A stretch of DNA of 64,000 bases from Flavobacteriaceae bacterium EG-1 (GCF_009649685.1 NZ_WJPK01000003.1:141824-205823); one strand, 5' to 3'; counted from the first letter of the stretch, positions 48,538 through 57,203 are shown. The notes: a model not told the origin generated them from the sequence alone. Numbers and translations are program-made.

Positions 48538-49326
48538 ATGAAACCAAGCTACATGCTATTTATTGTTTTATTAATCACATTCTCTAGCACTTCGCAAATA
48601 CTAAAAAAACCATTACCAGAAAAATTAGTAGTACTCACTTTTGATGATGCCCCAGCTAGTCAGTATTCCGTAGTTGCACCATTATTAAAAGAATTCGGGT
48701 TTGGTGCTACATTTTTTGTTTGTGAATTTCCTCCAAATTACAAAGACAGTACTCTTTATATGAATTGGAGACAAATAAAGGCTTTGGACCATATGGGATT
48801 CGAGATTGCCAATCATACCCAAACACATGCCAATGTTGCGAAATTATCCCCGAAAGAATTCCATAAAGAATTGGCATATATTGAAAATAAATGTGACTCA
48901 TTAGGCTTATCGCAACCTACAAATTTTGCCTATCCGGGGTATGGTTTAAATGCTGAAGTATTGCCGTTACTTCAGGCTAGAGGTTATCAATTTGCCCGAG
49001 CTGGTGGCAGTCGGATTTATAATCCTCTGGAAGATCACCCTTTTTTAATTCCAAGTTGGGCAACAAATGCAACTAATAAAGCCGAGATTATGTTGGCACT
49101 TAACAAAGCCAAAGCGGGTAGTATTGTGGTGTTAACCTTACATGGCGTACCAGATATTGAACATCCTTGGGTAGATACACCACCTGAATTGTTTAAGGAG
49201 TATTTACAGTATCTAGCTAGGAACAACTTTACAGTTATTTCGTTGCGAGAATTAAGTGCTTATATAAATATTGAAAAGGCAAAAGAATTAATTCAGCCAG
49301 ATTTAAATAAAGCACTCAGCAACTAA
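48538..49326 (+). CDS. Secreted polysaccharide deacetylase
   Basis: The ATG at 48538 starts a signal peptide (MKPSYMLFIVLLITFSSTSQ); the ATG at 48505 would precede it with 11 basic residues. The NodB-type deacetylase domain shows VVLTFDDAPASQYSVVAPLL with the catalytic Asp pair, NHTQTHANVAKLSPKEF with the two metal histidines, and FAYPGYG. The second half VVLTLHGVPDIEHPW carries the last histidine. It probably removes acetyl groups from a sugar polymer in the periplasm. The gene is convergent with phoD. Confidence 0.88.
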   Translation: MKPSYMLFIVLLITFSSTSQILKKPLPEKLVVLTFDDAPASQYSVVAPLLKEFGFGATFFVCEFPPNYKDSTLYMNWRQIKALDHMGFEIANHTQTHANVAKLSPKEFHKELAYIENKCDSLGLSQPTNFAYPGYGLNAEVLPLLQARGYQFARAGGSRIYNPLEDHPFLIPSWATNATNKAEIMLALNKAKAGSIVVLTLHGVPDIEHPWVDTPPELFKEYLQYLARNNFTVISLRELSAYINIEKAKELIQPDLNKALSN

Positions 49327-49358
49327 TAAATATTAAGTCTTTATTTCATACTAAAATT

Positions 49359-50834
49359 TTACCGTGTAAAAACCTCTTGATGCATTACATTTCCATCAAC
49401 ATCTTTATGCTCAAATTTCAGTTTAATTTTATCAGCTTCTTGGTAAACTTCACCAGACAAATAGCCCCCTTTAACTCTAAGAAAACGGTGTAGTGGTTTT
49501 ACATTCTCTTGATCCCAACCCCCAGCATGGCTATCAGATCCAGCACCAGAACAAAATTCCCACAAATTTGAATCTTTAACATGGCTCACATACTGCCAGT
49601 GGCGATCACCATTACACATGTAAATGTTATCGTGTTTATTTATGAATTCTCTTATACTATTTCCTTCATGTTCAAAAGCTTTATTGGAGTGGTTATCATT
49701 CTTACCTTTCGGTCTATCGGGTCCAATAATCGGAGAGGCAGAAATTATCACCTTAAAAGTAGCATCAGAGGCATCAATAGTTTTAAACAGCCATTCTTTT
49801 TGTTCTTTTCCTAGAATAACTTTATGAGGTCCGTCTGGATCTGTATTCTTACTTCGGTAGTTTCTACCTTCCAAAACCCATATCTGTAAATCTTTTCCCC
49901 ATCGAATTGTCTTATAGGTTTTTTCATTGGTAGGAAACTGTTCTTTATCAAAAATCTCTAGTCCACGTTCAAAAGTAACATTGCCATAGGTCGTACCCGG
50001 AAAAGCATCATCTTTTAAAGTATCATGATCATCTTTCATGAAATACGAAGTGGTATTGCTATAAAAATTTCGTTGCAAGGGAAGTGCAAAAATACGATCC
50101 CATTTAAAGCGCATAAGCTTTTCTGTAAAGGCAAAGGGGTTCTTTTTATCATAATATTCTATATCTCCTGTATGTATAAAAAAATCTGGATTATCTTTTG
50201 CTAGGGCATTGTAAATTTTATGTCCCTTTTCAGTATCTCTTCTATTGTAATCGTGACAACTTACAATACCAAAAGAAATCTTTTGCTGCACTTCGTTATT
50301 GGGTGGTGTACTACAAGTGCCGGTTATTGAATTGACACTACTATGTTTTGCCGATTTTCTAGCCTTAATAGCAATTACGTATTTTGTATTCGATTTTAAA
50401 CCCGTTAATCGCCATTGTTTGGTAAAGTTTTTAGCGGCGTCAACTGCCATCCAATCTAGCGTAATTTTTGAAGCTTCATTTTCTTTAGGAAAATAGCTCA
50501 ATTGTACTTCTCCTGTAGTACCTGGGCAAGCACCATCCATATCATTTAAAGCTAAATTTTTAGGAATCTGTACACTTTCTAAAAAAACCTCATCTTTTAA
50601 TTGCGCATATTTTTTGTGGTCTTCTTTTGATATTTCGGTAAATAAGGTTCCATTAGCATTCAGTTCGGGATTTTCAGTTAAGCGTGTCCAAATAACAATT
50701 GAATTTTGATCTGCCCAACCATTATGAATTCCATTTCCAAAAAAAGGAGCCGATTCGGTATTTACTAAACTTGGTAAAATAATGGCAGCTGTTGATGCTG
50801 CCGTAGTATTCTTAATAAATTCTCTTCTTTTCAT
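49359..50834 (-). CDS. phoD: PhoD-family alkaline phosphatase
   Basis: The ATG at 50834 starts a twin-arginine signal, MKRREFIKNTTAASTAAII, which fits the Tat export of PhoD; the ATG at 50873 would add 13 residues upstream. The 491-residue protein shows the metallophosphatase motifs FGIVSCHDYNRRDTEKG, FFIHTGDIEYYDKKNPF, YFMKDDHDTLKDD and MCNGDRHWQYV. PhoD enzymes cleave phosphate mono- and diesters with Ca and Fe. With PafA at 7132 it gives this organism two unrelated periplasmic phosphatases. Confidence 0.88.
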   Translation of the reverse strand: MKRREFIKNTTAASTAAIILPSLVNTESAPFFGNGIHNGWADQNSIVIWTRLTENPELNANGTLFTEISKEDHKKYAQLKDEVFLESVQIPKNLALNDMDGACPGTTGEVQLSYFPKENEASKITLDWMAVDAAKNFTKQWRLTGLKSNTKYVIAIKARKSAKHSSVNSITGTCSTPPNNEVQQKISFGIVSCHDYNRRDTEKGHKIYNALAKDNPDFFIHTGDIEYYDKKNPFAFTEKLMRFKWDRIFALPLQRNFYSNTTSYFMKDDHDTLKDDAFPGTTYGNVTFERGLEIFDKEQFPTNEKTYKTIRWGKDLQIWVLEGRNYRSKNTDPDGPHKVILGKEQKEWLFKTIDASDATFKVIISASPIIGPDRPKGKNDNHSNKAFEHEGNSIREFINKHDNIYMCNGDRHWQYVSHVKDSNLWEFCSGAGSDSHAGGWDQENVKPLHRFLRVKGGYLSGEVYQEADKIKLKFEHKDVDGNVMHQEVFTR

Positions 50835-51032
50835 ACGATAAACGACACTTAATTTTGGTTGATTAATTGGCACATCAATTTACTAAATATAAAAACAACA
50901 AGTATTTCTACTAACCATAATTATTTGAATAATTAATAATTCACAAATCATATAATTTCTAACAAAAAAGTACCATTTAAAATGACAATAAGACCAAAAC
51001 ATATTGAAGGGAAAAGTTTAAATTTAGCATCT

Positions 51033-51040
51033 TACTTTTG
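51033..51040 (+). promoter_or_regulatory. Putative -7 box of the AraC-type gene
   Basis: TACTTTTG matches TAnnTTTG exactly and gives a leader of about 67 bases to the ATG at 51107. The nearest TTG upstream (51004-51006) is 26 bases away, longer than usual. Confidence 0.3.
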
Positions 51041-51106
51041 TTAGGATGGATTTAAGCATACGTATGCTTATTACAATTCCATTTGCGCATCTACAAGATT
51101 TTATTG

Positions 51107-51928
51107 ATGAACGAAGATTTTAATAATGACATTCCGGTATACAATAAAATAGCTACCTATAATGATATAAAGGTTGAACCATTTGATGTAAACAAAAGAT
51201 ACACTAAACCCCATAAGCATCATAAATATTTAGAGTTAGCATATTTTACTAAGGGCAGTGGTTTTCATTATGTAGATGAAGAAGCATTAGAAGTTGCACC
51301 ACCTGTACTTTTTTTAATCCATAAAAACCAAGTACATCATTGGCATATTACTAGCTTACCAGAAGGCTATGTAATAATTATTAAAGCCTCTTTTTTAGAT
51401 AACGTTTTAGATAAATCAATTCACATGCAATTGATGGAATTAAAAGCGGTTCAAAAAGTAATACTAGCTGATAACGATACAATTGTGAATCTCTTATTTG
51501 AAGCTTTATGTTTGGAAATGAAAGCCACCAAAATTAACCAAGAGGTTGTTGAAAGTTGTTTAAAAGCTTTGTTATCAAAAATTATAGCGATATCAAATAT
51601 TACCAAAGATCAAAACAGTACTTTAGAACGTAATTTTATGGAGTTACTATCTGAAGATCTTAACAACAGTGTAGATTATTACGCCAATAAATTAAACACA
51701 TCTGCCCAAAACCTCAATGCGGTGTGCCAAAAAGTGTTTGATAAAACGGCATCAAATGTTATTACCGAACATGTAATAAAAGAGATAAAACGTCAATTAT
51801 TATATACCTCTAAAAATGTAAGTAATATTGCGTACGACTTACATTTTAAAGACAACTCTAACTTCACAAAATTCTTTAAACGGCATACCCAATTAACACC
51901 CTTACAATTTAGAAAAAAAGCAAAATAA
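51107..51928 (+). CDS. AraC-family transcriptional regulator
   Basis: The ATG at 51107 (MNEDFNNDIPVYNKIATYND) is preferred over an upstream TTG at 51083. The protein of about 273 residues has a cupin sensor (RYTKPHKHHKYLELAYFTKG, YVDEEALEVAPPVLFLIHKN) and a C-terminal AraC domain (YANKLNTSAQNLNAVCQKVF, NIAYDLHFKDNSNFTKFFKR, LTPLQFRKKAK). It lies 89 bases upstream of the TonB-dependent receptor gene on the same strand and may control it. Confidence 0.88.
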   Translation: MNEDFNNDIPVYNKIATYNDIKVEPFDVNKRYTKPHKHHKYLELAYFTKGSGFHYVDEEALEVAPPVLFLIHKNQVHHWHITSLPEGYVIIIKASFLDNVLDKSIHMQLMELKAVQKVILADNDTIVNLLFEALCLEMKATKINQEVVESCLKALLSKIIAISNITKDQNSTLERNFMELLSEDLNNSVDYYANKLNTSAQNLNAVCQKVFDKTASNVITEHVIKEIKRQLLYTSKNVSNIAYDLHFKDNSNFTKFFKRHTQLTPLQFRKKAK

Positions 51929-52017
51929 CCAGAAGTACCATTTAATTGTAGAATAGACCAAAACATGGAGTTTACTAATTGTAACTTGCGCTGTAGAACC
52001 AACAACCAAAGCGTAAT

Positions 52018-54489
52018 ATGGCAAAATACCTACAGTTACAACTTATTATTTTTTTTACATTTTCAACAGTTACCACTTACGCACAACTAAAAGGTAAAAT
52101 TATTGACGAGCAAGGATTACCCCTTGAGTACGCAACAGCGGCATTATTTAACGAAACAGATAGTTTATTAGTTACCGGAGTAGTAACCGATTTAAATGGC
52201 GCGTTTATACTTGAAAATTTAAAAAGCGGCACGTATTATTTAGAAGCCTCTTTTATAGGGTATGATATAAAGACTATATACAACATTAGTTATATAGCAA
52301 AAGCAGTCAAAAATTTAGAACCCATACAATTAACCTTAGGCAATCAATTAAACGAAGTAATTGTAAAAGGCGAACGAGCTACAGTAATTAACAAAATTGA
52401 TCGACAGGTATTTGATGCTCAAAAATTTAAGAGTGCCCTAGGGGGATCGGGTATTGATGTCATCCGAAATTTACCTTCTGTAAGTATAGATGCACAGGGA
52501 GAAATTAGTGTTCGTGGTAGTTCTGGTTTTATGGTGTTACTAAATGGTAAACCAACTCAGGGCAATGCGAGCTCACTCATGGCACAATTACCTGCCAATG
52601 CCATTAAACGTGTAGAAGTAATTACTGCACCCTCTGCAAAGTACGACCCCGAAGGAAAGGCGGGTATTATAAATATCATCACTACAAAGGGAGCAACCGA
52701 TGGTACTTACGGACAGATAAATATAAAAGGAGGCTTACCCTCTTTGGAAACTTATGATAACGATAAATACCACCAGCGTTATGGTATAGATGCTACGTAT
52801 AATATTAGAAATGAAAAATGGAATATGTCATTAGGTGCAAACTACCAAAGAAACGATTTAGGCGGAAGAAGAGAAGGCGATGTTTACACGATAATTAATG
52901 ATACGCTAACACAGTTTCCATCTACCGGAGAACGCAGTTTTGATGAAGTTAACTACAACGGCAGACTCACCGTAGATTTCACACCCGATACCACCAACAC
53001 CTTCTCGTTAGGTTTTTTTGCAGGTAAACGCAGTAAAGATCGGTTGGCAGACATTGTTTATTACAATAATACAGCAAGAACACCGGCCGATAACGAAAAT
53101 AGTTATCGCACTTTTCAATATTACAATCACAATTTAAGAATTCGAAAAAGTGATTTTGCTTTGGGAAGTTTAGACTACGAGCACATTTTTAAAAACAAAG
53201 CCCGTATCTCTACCTCTTTCTTATATGAATATACGCTTTTAGGTGGCCCTACGGTAAATCAGAATTTGGGAGAGCCAGACCGTTCAATTTTATATCAAGA
53301 TGAATACAATACTAATGACAATCCGTTAAACGGAGTTCGCTTGCAAGCAGATTATCTTTTTAAACCATTTAGGTTAGGAACATTAGAACTAGGCTATCAA
53401 TTTCGCAATTTAAATCATACTGGCGATTTTGTTTATGAGCGAAGAACAGCTTATAATGATGCGTTTGAACTAGTTCCTGAATTTTCGAGTGAGATAGATT
53501 TAAATAGAACCATACATTCGGTTTATACTCAATTTTCTGGAGAAAGCAAACAATTTAATTACGCACTAGGAGCTCGACTAGAACGTATGAACAGAACATT
53601 AGACTTACGCGACAAAGCCAATACTGTAGACACCACATACACTTATAATTTTACTAAAATATATCCATCGGCATCTTTGCAGTATGCTATAAGTGAGAAG
53701 ACGAATTTAAAAGCAGCCTACAGCAAACGAGTTGAACGTACACCTACCTTTAAAATGAATCCGTTTCCAGAGCGTGAACATTCCGAAACCCTAGAGCAAG
53801 GTGATCCTACCTTAAAACCTGAATTTATAGATTTAATTGAGTTAGGTATTACACAAAAGTTAAAAGGTGGTAATTCTATTTATGCAACAACATATTTTAG
53901 AAAAGTAGCAAACGTAGTAAACCGAGTAAATACCATTTATAATGATACCATATTAAACAGAATATATTCAAATGTAGGTTCGGCAAAAGCATTAGGGTTA
54001 GAAATTGGAGCACAACTAAAACCCACTCAAAATTGGTCTAATTTTATTGGCGCCAATGTTTACAATTATAAAATTGAAGGTTCATTCGACAAGCAACCTA
54101 TTGCCACAGATGCAACAGTATATTCGATAAATTTAAATTCAACTTACAATTTTTGGGAAAATGCATCGCTACAGTTTACTTATAATTACTTATCTGAGCG
54201 AATAACTGCGCAAGGTGAAGATTCTCGGTTTTATGCTCCGAATTTAACCTTTCAAAAATCGTTTTTAAACGATAGGCTTACCGCCACATTACAATGGCAA
54301 AATATTGATATGGGACTATTAGCTACAAACGAACAGCGCATTACTACCTATCGTCCTAATGAATTTTATACTACTACCAATTATGTTTATGAGGTAGATA
54401 TGGTATTATTAAATGTAGCGTATACCTTTAAAAATGGAAAAAACAAAGCGAAGTTTATTGACAGTGAATTTGGTAAGCGCGAGTTTTAA
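52018..54489 (+). CDS. TonB-dependent outer-membrane receptor
   Basis: This 823-residue protein has a signal peptide (cleavage near TYAQ), an N-terminal carboxypeptidase-regulatory-like domain (LKGKIIDEQGLPLEYATAAL), a plug (residues about 115-235, with GGSGIDVIRNLPSVSIDAQG and VEVITAPSAKYDPEGKAGII) and an outer-membrane beta-barrel of the family-3 type common in Bacteroidota. The substrate is not known; no SusD-like gene follows. It is convergent with the integrase gene, 38 bases away. Confidence 0.9.
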   Translation: MAKYLQLQLIIFFTFSTVTTYAQLKGKIIDEQGLPLEYATAALFNETDSLLVTGVVTDLNGAFILENLKSGTYYLEASFIGYDIKTIYNISYIAKAVKNLEPIQLTLGNQLNEVIVKGERATVINKIDRQVFDAQKFKSALGGSGIDVIRNLPSVSIDAQGEISVRGSSGFMVLLNGKPTQGNASSLMAQLPANAIKRVEVITAPSAKYDPEGKAGIINIITTKGATDGTYGQINIKGGLPSLETYDNDKYHQRYGIDATYNIRNEKWNMSLGANYQRNDLGGRREGDVYTIINDTLTQFPSTGERSFDEVNYNGRLTVDFTPDTTNTFSLGFFAGKRSKDRLADIVYYNNTARTPADNENSYRTFQYYNHNLRIRKSDFALGSLDYEHIFKNKARISTSFLYEYTLLGGPTVNQNLGEPDRSILYQDEYNTNDNPLNGVRLQADYLFKPFRLGTLELGYQFRNLNHTGDFVYERRTAYNDAFELVPEFSSEIDLNRTIHSVYTQFSGESKQFNYALGARLERMNRTLDLRDKANTVDTTYTYNFTKIYPSASLQYAISEKTNLKAAYSKRVERTPTFKMNPFPEREHSETLEQGDPTLKPEFIDLIELGITQKLKGGNSIYATTYFRKVANVVNRVNTIYNDTILNRIYSNVGSAKALGLEIGAQLKPTQNWSNFIGANVYNYKIEGSFDKQPIATDATVYSINLNSTYNFWENASLQFTYNYLSERITAQGEDSRFYAPNLTFQKSFLNDRLTATLQWQNIDMGLLATNEQRITTYRPNEFYTTTNYVYEVDMVLLNVAYTFKNGKNKAKFIDSEFGKREF

Positions 54490-54527
54490 AGTAAAAGCCT
54501 TTGGATTTTAGTTTCGCTTTTAAAAAA

Positions 54528-55595
54528 TTACAAATTATCGAGCGGACTAACAATTTTAGCCAAACTGCGCGGTGTAACCTTGGTATAAATCTGCGTGGTT
54601 TTAATAGAATTATGCCCCAGTAGTTCTTGTATAAAACGCATATCGGCCCCAGCTTCTAACAGGTGAGTCGCATAACTATGTCTAAGCCCGTGTACTCCTA
54701 TTTTCTTATATATTCTTGCCTTTCGCATTGCCCTTTTAAAAACCTGCTGTACAGACCCTTTAGAATATGCGCCCCCGTACTGCCCTTCTAACAAGTATTC
54801 TTTTGGGTGGTACGCCCTAAAATATTCGCGAAGTTCTGTAAGTAAACTACTAGGTAATGGCACATAACGGTCTTTCTTACCTTTTGCGGCCACTACCCGA
54901 ACTACCATTCTACTACTATCTATATCTTCAATCTTTAATTTTACCACTTCAGAAACACGAAGCCCCATGCCATAACACAGTTTTAGTGCCAAAAGGTGCT
55001 TGGGGTTTGTAACTTGTTTTAAAAGTCTTTTTACTTCTGCCTTACTCAGCATTTTAGGTAAGGTTATCGGTTTTTTAGGGCGCGGAATATTGAAAAACAT
55101 ACGTTCGCTATGCAACACCTTTTCAAAATAGAATTTGATACCGTTAATTTTTCCATTTATTTTTCGTTCGCTCATCTGTTCTTCATTTACACAATAGAGA
55201 AAATAGTCCTTCAGTTTTTTAGGCGTTAAATCTTCAACAGGATAATCTTTTATCATTTTAAGTAGGTGAGCGAATTCGGCTAAATAAATACGTTTTGTAT
55301 TTTCGCTATAAGCCTTTAGTTGAAGTTGTTCATTCATGGCGAGGTACGCTTGCCTATTTATTGGGTGCAGCTCTAGCAATGCCTTAGTCGTAAATTTGTT
55401 CTTTTTTAATCCAATCTTTTCTCTTATTACCGGCAAATCGGGCAGGTACCAAGCCTTTTTAGTTTGACTCCATTTAACAGATGGAAATCGCGCTCGTAGC
55501 GCATCTTTTAAACTCAAATTATAAGGAAAATAAATTAAGATTACATTTTCATTTCGGTGTACTGCTGTTGTGAAGGTATATTGGGTAAAATCCAT
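54528..55595 (-). CDS. Tyrosine recombinase, likely integrase of an integron-like element
   Basis: The ATG at 55595 gives 355 residues (MDFTQYTFTTAVHRNENVIL). All tyrosine-recombinase residues are present: R213 in GMGLRVSEVVKL, K238 in the beta-hairpin, H302 and R305 in VHGLRHSYATHLLEAG, H328 in LLGHNSIKTT and nucleophile Y337. Residues 81-170 form the SAM-like core-binding domain. Residues about 10-56 are an extra N-terminal domain with FPYNLSLKDALRARFPSVKW and KKAWYLP, resembling the HARP pattern (inference). Only about 55 residues separate the hairpin from the HxxR box, so the insertion that marks IntI appears absent. The end reads SPLDNL, as in many IntI and Xer proteins. It is divergent from the cassette array, in the position of intI. 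Confidence 0.92.
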   Translation of the reverse strand: MDFTQYTFTTAVHRNENVILIYFPYNLSLKDALRARFPSVKWSQTKKAWYLPDLPVIREKIGLKKNKFTTKALLELHPINRQAYLAMNEQLQLKAYSENTKRIYLAEFAHLLKMIKDYPVEDLTPKKLKDYFLYCVNEEQMSERKINGKINGIKFYFEKVLHSERMFFNIPRPKKPITLPKMLSKAEVKRLLKQVTNPKHLLALKLCYGMGLRVSEVVKLKIEDIDSSRMVVRVVAAKGKKDRYVPLPSSLLTELREYFRAYHPKEYLLEGQYGGAYSKGSVQQVFKRAMRKARIYKKIGVHGLRHSYATHLLEAGADMRFIQELLGHNSIKTTQIYTKVTPRSLAKIVSPLDNL

Positions 55596-55605
55596 ATGAT
55601 CATTC

Positions 55606-55642
55606 TGTATATCAATTTTTAAATATACGATTTTGATATACA
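55606..55642 (-). promoter_or_regulatory. Inverted repeat upstream of the integrase gene
   Basis: TGTATATCAA (55606-55615) and TTGATATACA (55633-55642) form a perfect 10-bp inverted repeat with a 17-base spacer, starting 11 bases upstream of the integrase ATG. On the minus strand a TATATTTA near-match to the -7 box lies in the spacer. It could be a repressor operator controlling integrase expression. Confidence 0.45.
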
Positions 55643-55727
55643 AAATGAACAATACCCTTAAAATTACTTAGGGTCTATTTATATTGGGGTACTATAAATA
55701 AATTGTATTTTAGTGTTGAATACAAAA

Positions 55728-55753
55728 CGTGCACATATTTATGTGTTACCCAC
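55728..55753 (+). other. attI-like insertion site at the head of the array
   Basis: The first cassette begins at G55745^TTACCCAC, identified because GTTACCCAC (55745-55753) is the exact reverse complement of the core GTGGGTAAC at the end of that cassette (57204-57212). Immediately before it, CACAT (55732-55736) and ATGTG (55741-55745) form an inverted pair with a four-base spacer, as recombinase half-sites might. Unlike the inner junctions (ACCG^TT) this one reads ATGTG^TT, as expected if the left part belongs to a fixed platform site. Confidence 0.6.
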
Positions 55754-55863
55754 AAGCTAAAATCCAACCACACATTTTAGCACTTTCGGTTTTTTCCGAC
55801 ACACAAATTCAACGCTATAAAAACCAAAAGAGCTAAAATTTTCCCAACGCTTGAAATTTATGT

Positions 55864-55903
55864 ATTTAAGTATTTGCTTAAATAAGAAATAAACGTAACT
55901 TTG
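55864..55903 (+). promoter_or_regulatory. Promoter and ArsR-type operator of the metal cassette
   Basis: TAACTTTG at 55896-55903 matches the -7 consensus, with TTTG (55873-55876) as -33 element at a spacing of 19 bases. The -33 box lies in the spacer of an inverted repeat ATTTAAG (55864-55870) and CTTAAAT (55877-55883), placed where an ArsR-family repressor would block transcription. The ATG of the ArsR gene follows at 55908. Confidence 0.65.
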
Positions 55904-55907
55904 TTTT

Positions 55908-56282
55908 ATGGAAAATAATTCTTGCATAAGACAACAAGCCGATATTGAACAAATAAACCGTTGCAAAGACACAGTTTCGGAATTAAACGAATCGTTCGAC
56001 TATTTGGCAAATGGACTTTCATTAGTCGGAAATAGCGTTCGACTGAAAATACTTTACCTACTCTTTGAGGAAAAAAGACTTTGTGTTTGTGATTTGAGCG
56101 ACATTCTCGGAATGAATATTTCCGCCATTTCTCAACATTTAAGGAAAATGAAAGACCGAAATCTTTTAGAAACAGAAAGAGATGCTCAAACGATTTTTTA
56201 TTCACTTACGGCTGAATACAAAAAATTACTAAACCCATTTTTTGAGATACTTGATAAAAACAAAATTTTAGAAACGATATGA
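55908..56282 (+). CDS. ArsR/SmtB-family metalloregulator
   Basis: This 124-residue winged-helix repressor should bind DNA until a metal or metalloid releases it. The metal-site motif RLCVCDLSDIL gives C59 and C61 in helix 3, as in ArsR and related mercury sensors; further cysteines C6 and C19 may take part. DNA contact is through MNISAISQHLRKMKDRNLLE. It is the first gene of the first cassette, has its own promoter and palindromic operator, and overlaps the MerTP gene by four bases. Regulation by mercury is inferred from the neighbour. Confidence 0.9.
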   Translation: MENNSCIRQQADIEQINRCKDTVSELNESFDYLANGLSLVGNSVRLKILYLLFEEKRLCVCDLSDILGMNISAISQHLRKMKDRNLLETERDAQTIFYSLTAEYKKLLNPFFEILDKNKILETI

Positions 56283-56878
56283 AAAGTGAAAACAAATTAA
56301 TTGGCGCAGGTTTGTTAACTGCAATTACAGCTTCATTATGCTGTATTACACCTGTTTTGGCTTTAATCGCAGGAACAAGCGGAATTGCTTCTGCATTTTC
56401 TTGGATTGAACCTTTTAGACCCTATTTAATCGGACTGACAATTTTAGTTCTTGGTTTTGCTTGGTATCAAAAACTTAAACCTCAAAAAGAAATAGACTGT
56501 GATTGTGAGACTGACGAAAAACCAAAATTTATTCAATCAAAAAAGTTTTTAGCAATTGTAACCGTATTTGCAATTGTAATGTTGGCTTTTCCATACTATT
56601 CAGGAATATTTTACCCAAATACAGAAAAGCAAATAATCGTAGTTGACAAATCGGACATTAAAACGACTGAATTTAAAATAAGCGGAATGACTTGTGCGAG
56701 TTGCGAAGAACACGTAAATCACGAAGTAAATAAGCTCAACGGAATTGTGAACTCAAAAGCGTCTTACGAAAATGGAAATGCAATCGTTGAATTTGACAAA
56801 ACCAAAACCAACGAAACAGAAATCGAGAATGCAATAAACTCAACAGGTTATAAAGTAACCGATAAAAAAGAAAACTAA
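56279..56878 (+). CDS. merTP: Mercuric transport protein MerTP
   Basis: This 199-residue membrane protein fuses a MerT-like transporter and a MerP-like heavy-metal domain. The MerT part has the C21-C22 pair in the first membrane segment (ITASLCCITPVLALIAG) and C74/C76 in the cytoplasmic loop; a third segment spans about residues 90-110. The C-terminal HMA domain carries C139 and C142 in ISGMTCASCEEHV. It should bring Hg(II) into the cell. No mercuric reductase gene is in this cassette, so the reduction step must be supplied elsewhere or the metal differs. Its stop overlaps the next start. Confidence 0.88.
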   Translation: MKSENKLIGAGLLTAITASLCCITPVLALIAGTSGIASAFSWIEPFRPYLIGLTILVLGFAWYQKLKPQKEIDCDCETDEKPKFIQSKKFLAIVTVFAIVMLAFPYYSGIFYPNTEKQIIVVDKSDIKTTEFKISGMTCASCEEHVNHEVNKLNGIVNSKASYENGNAIVEFDKTKTNETEIENAINSTGYKVTDKKEN

Positions 56879-57084
56879 TGGAAGTCAAATTAAAATCAGA
56901 AATCACTTGTCCTAATTGCGGACATAAAAAAGTAGAAGATATGCCAACAAACGCTTGTCAATTTTTCTACGAATGCGAGAATTGTAAAACGGTTTTGAAA
57001 CCAAAAGAAGGAGATTGCTGTGTTTATTGCTCATACGGAACAGTTGCTTGTCCACCTATTCAAGAAAATAAAAGTTGTTGTTAA
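56878..57084 (+). CDS. GDCCVxC domain-containing protein
   Basis: This 68-residue cysteine-rich protein has two CxxC knuckles (CPNC at residue 11 and CENC at residue 33), the name-giving GDCCVYC motif at residues 45-51 and a terminal CC. Ten cysteines in 68 residues suggest binding of a soft metal. Such proteins often follow MerTP genes in Bacteroidota; their role (metal chaperone or scavenger) is not established. Its start overlaps the MerTP stop by one base, so the three genes form one operon. Confidence 0.88.
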   Translation: MEVKLKSEITCPNCGHKKVEDMPTNACQFFYECENCKTVLKPKEGDCCVYCSYGTVACPPIQENKSCC

Positions 57085-57087
57085 AAA

Positions 57088-57174
57088 GCCAACGCAAAAA
57101 GCCATACACATTTGCAATTCGCACCAGCCAACACACAAACCCAAAATTGCAAAAGAGTATGTCTTTGCCAACGC
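57088..57174. repeat. Hairpin element flanked by GCCAACGC direct repeats
   Basis: CATACACATTTGCAATT (57103-57119) and AATTGCAAAAGAGTATG (57145-57161) pair in 15 of 17 positions around a 25-base loop, extended by GCAAA/TTTGC outside. Identical GCCAACGC copies lie at 57088-57095 and 57167-57174. It may be a terminator, or the remnant of a different attC-like site inside the first cassette. Confidence 0.5.
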
Positions 57175-57203
57175 TGAAAACCAAGCTGAACGGAATAAAG
57201 CCA

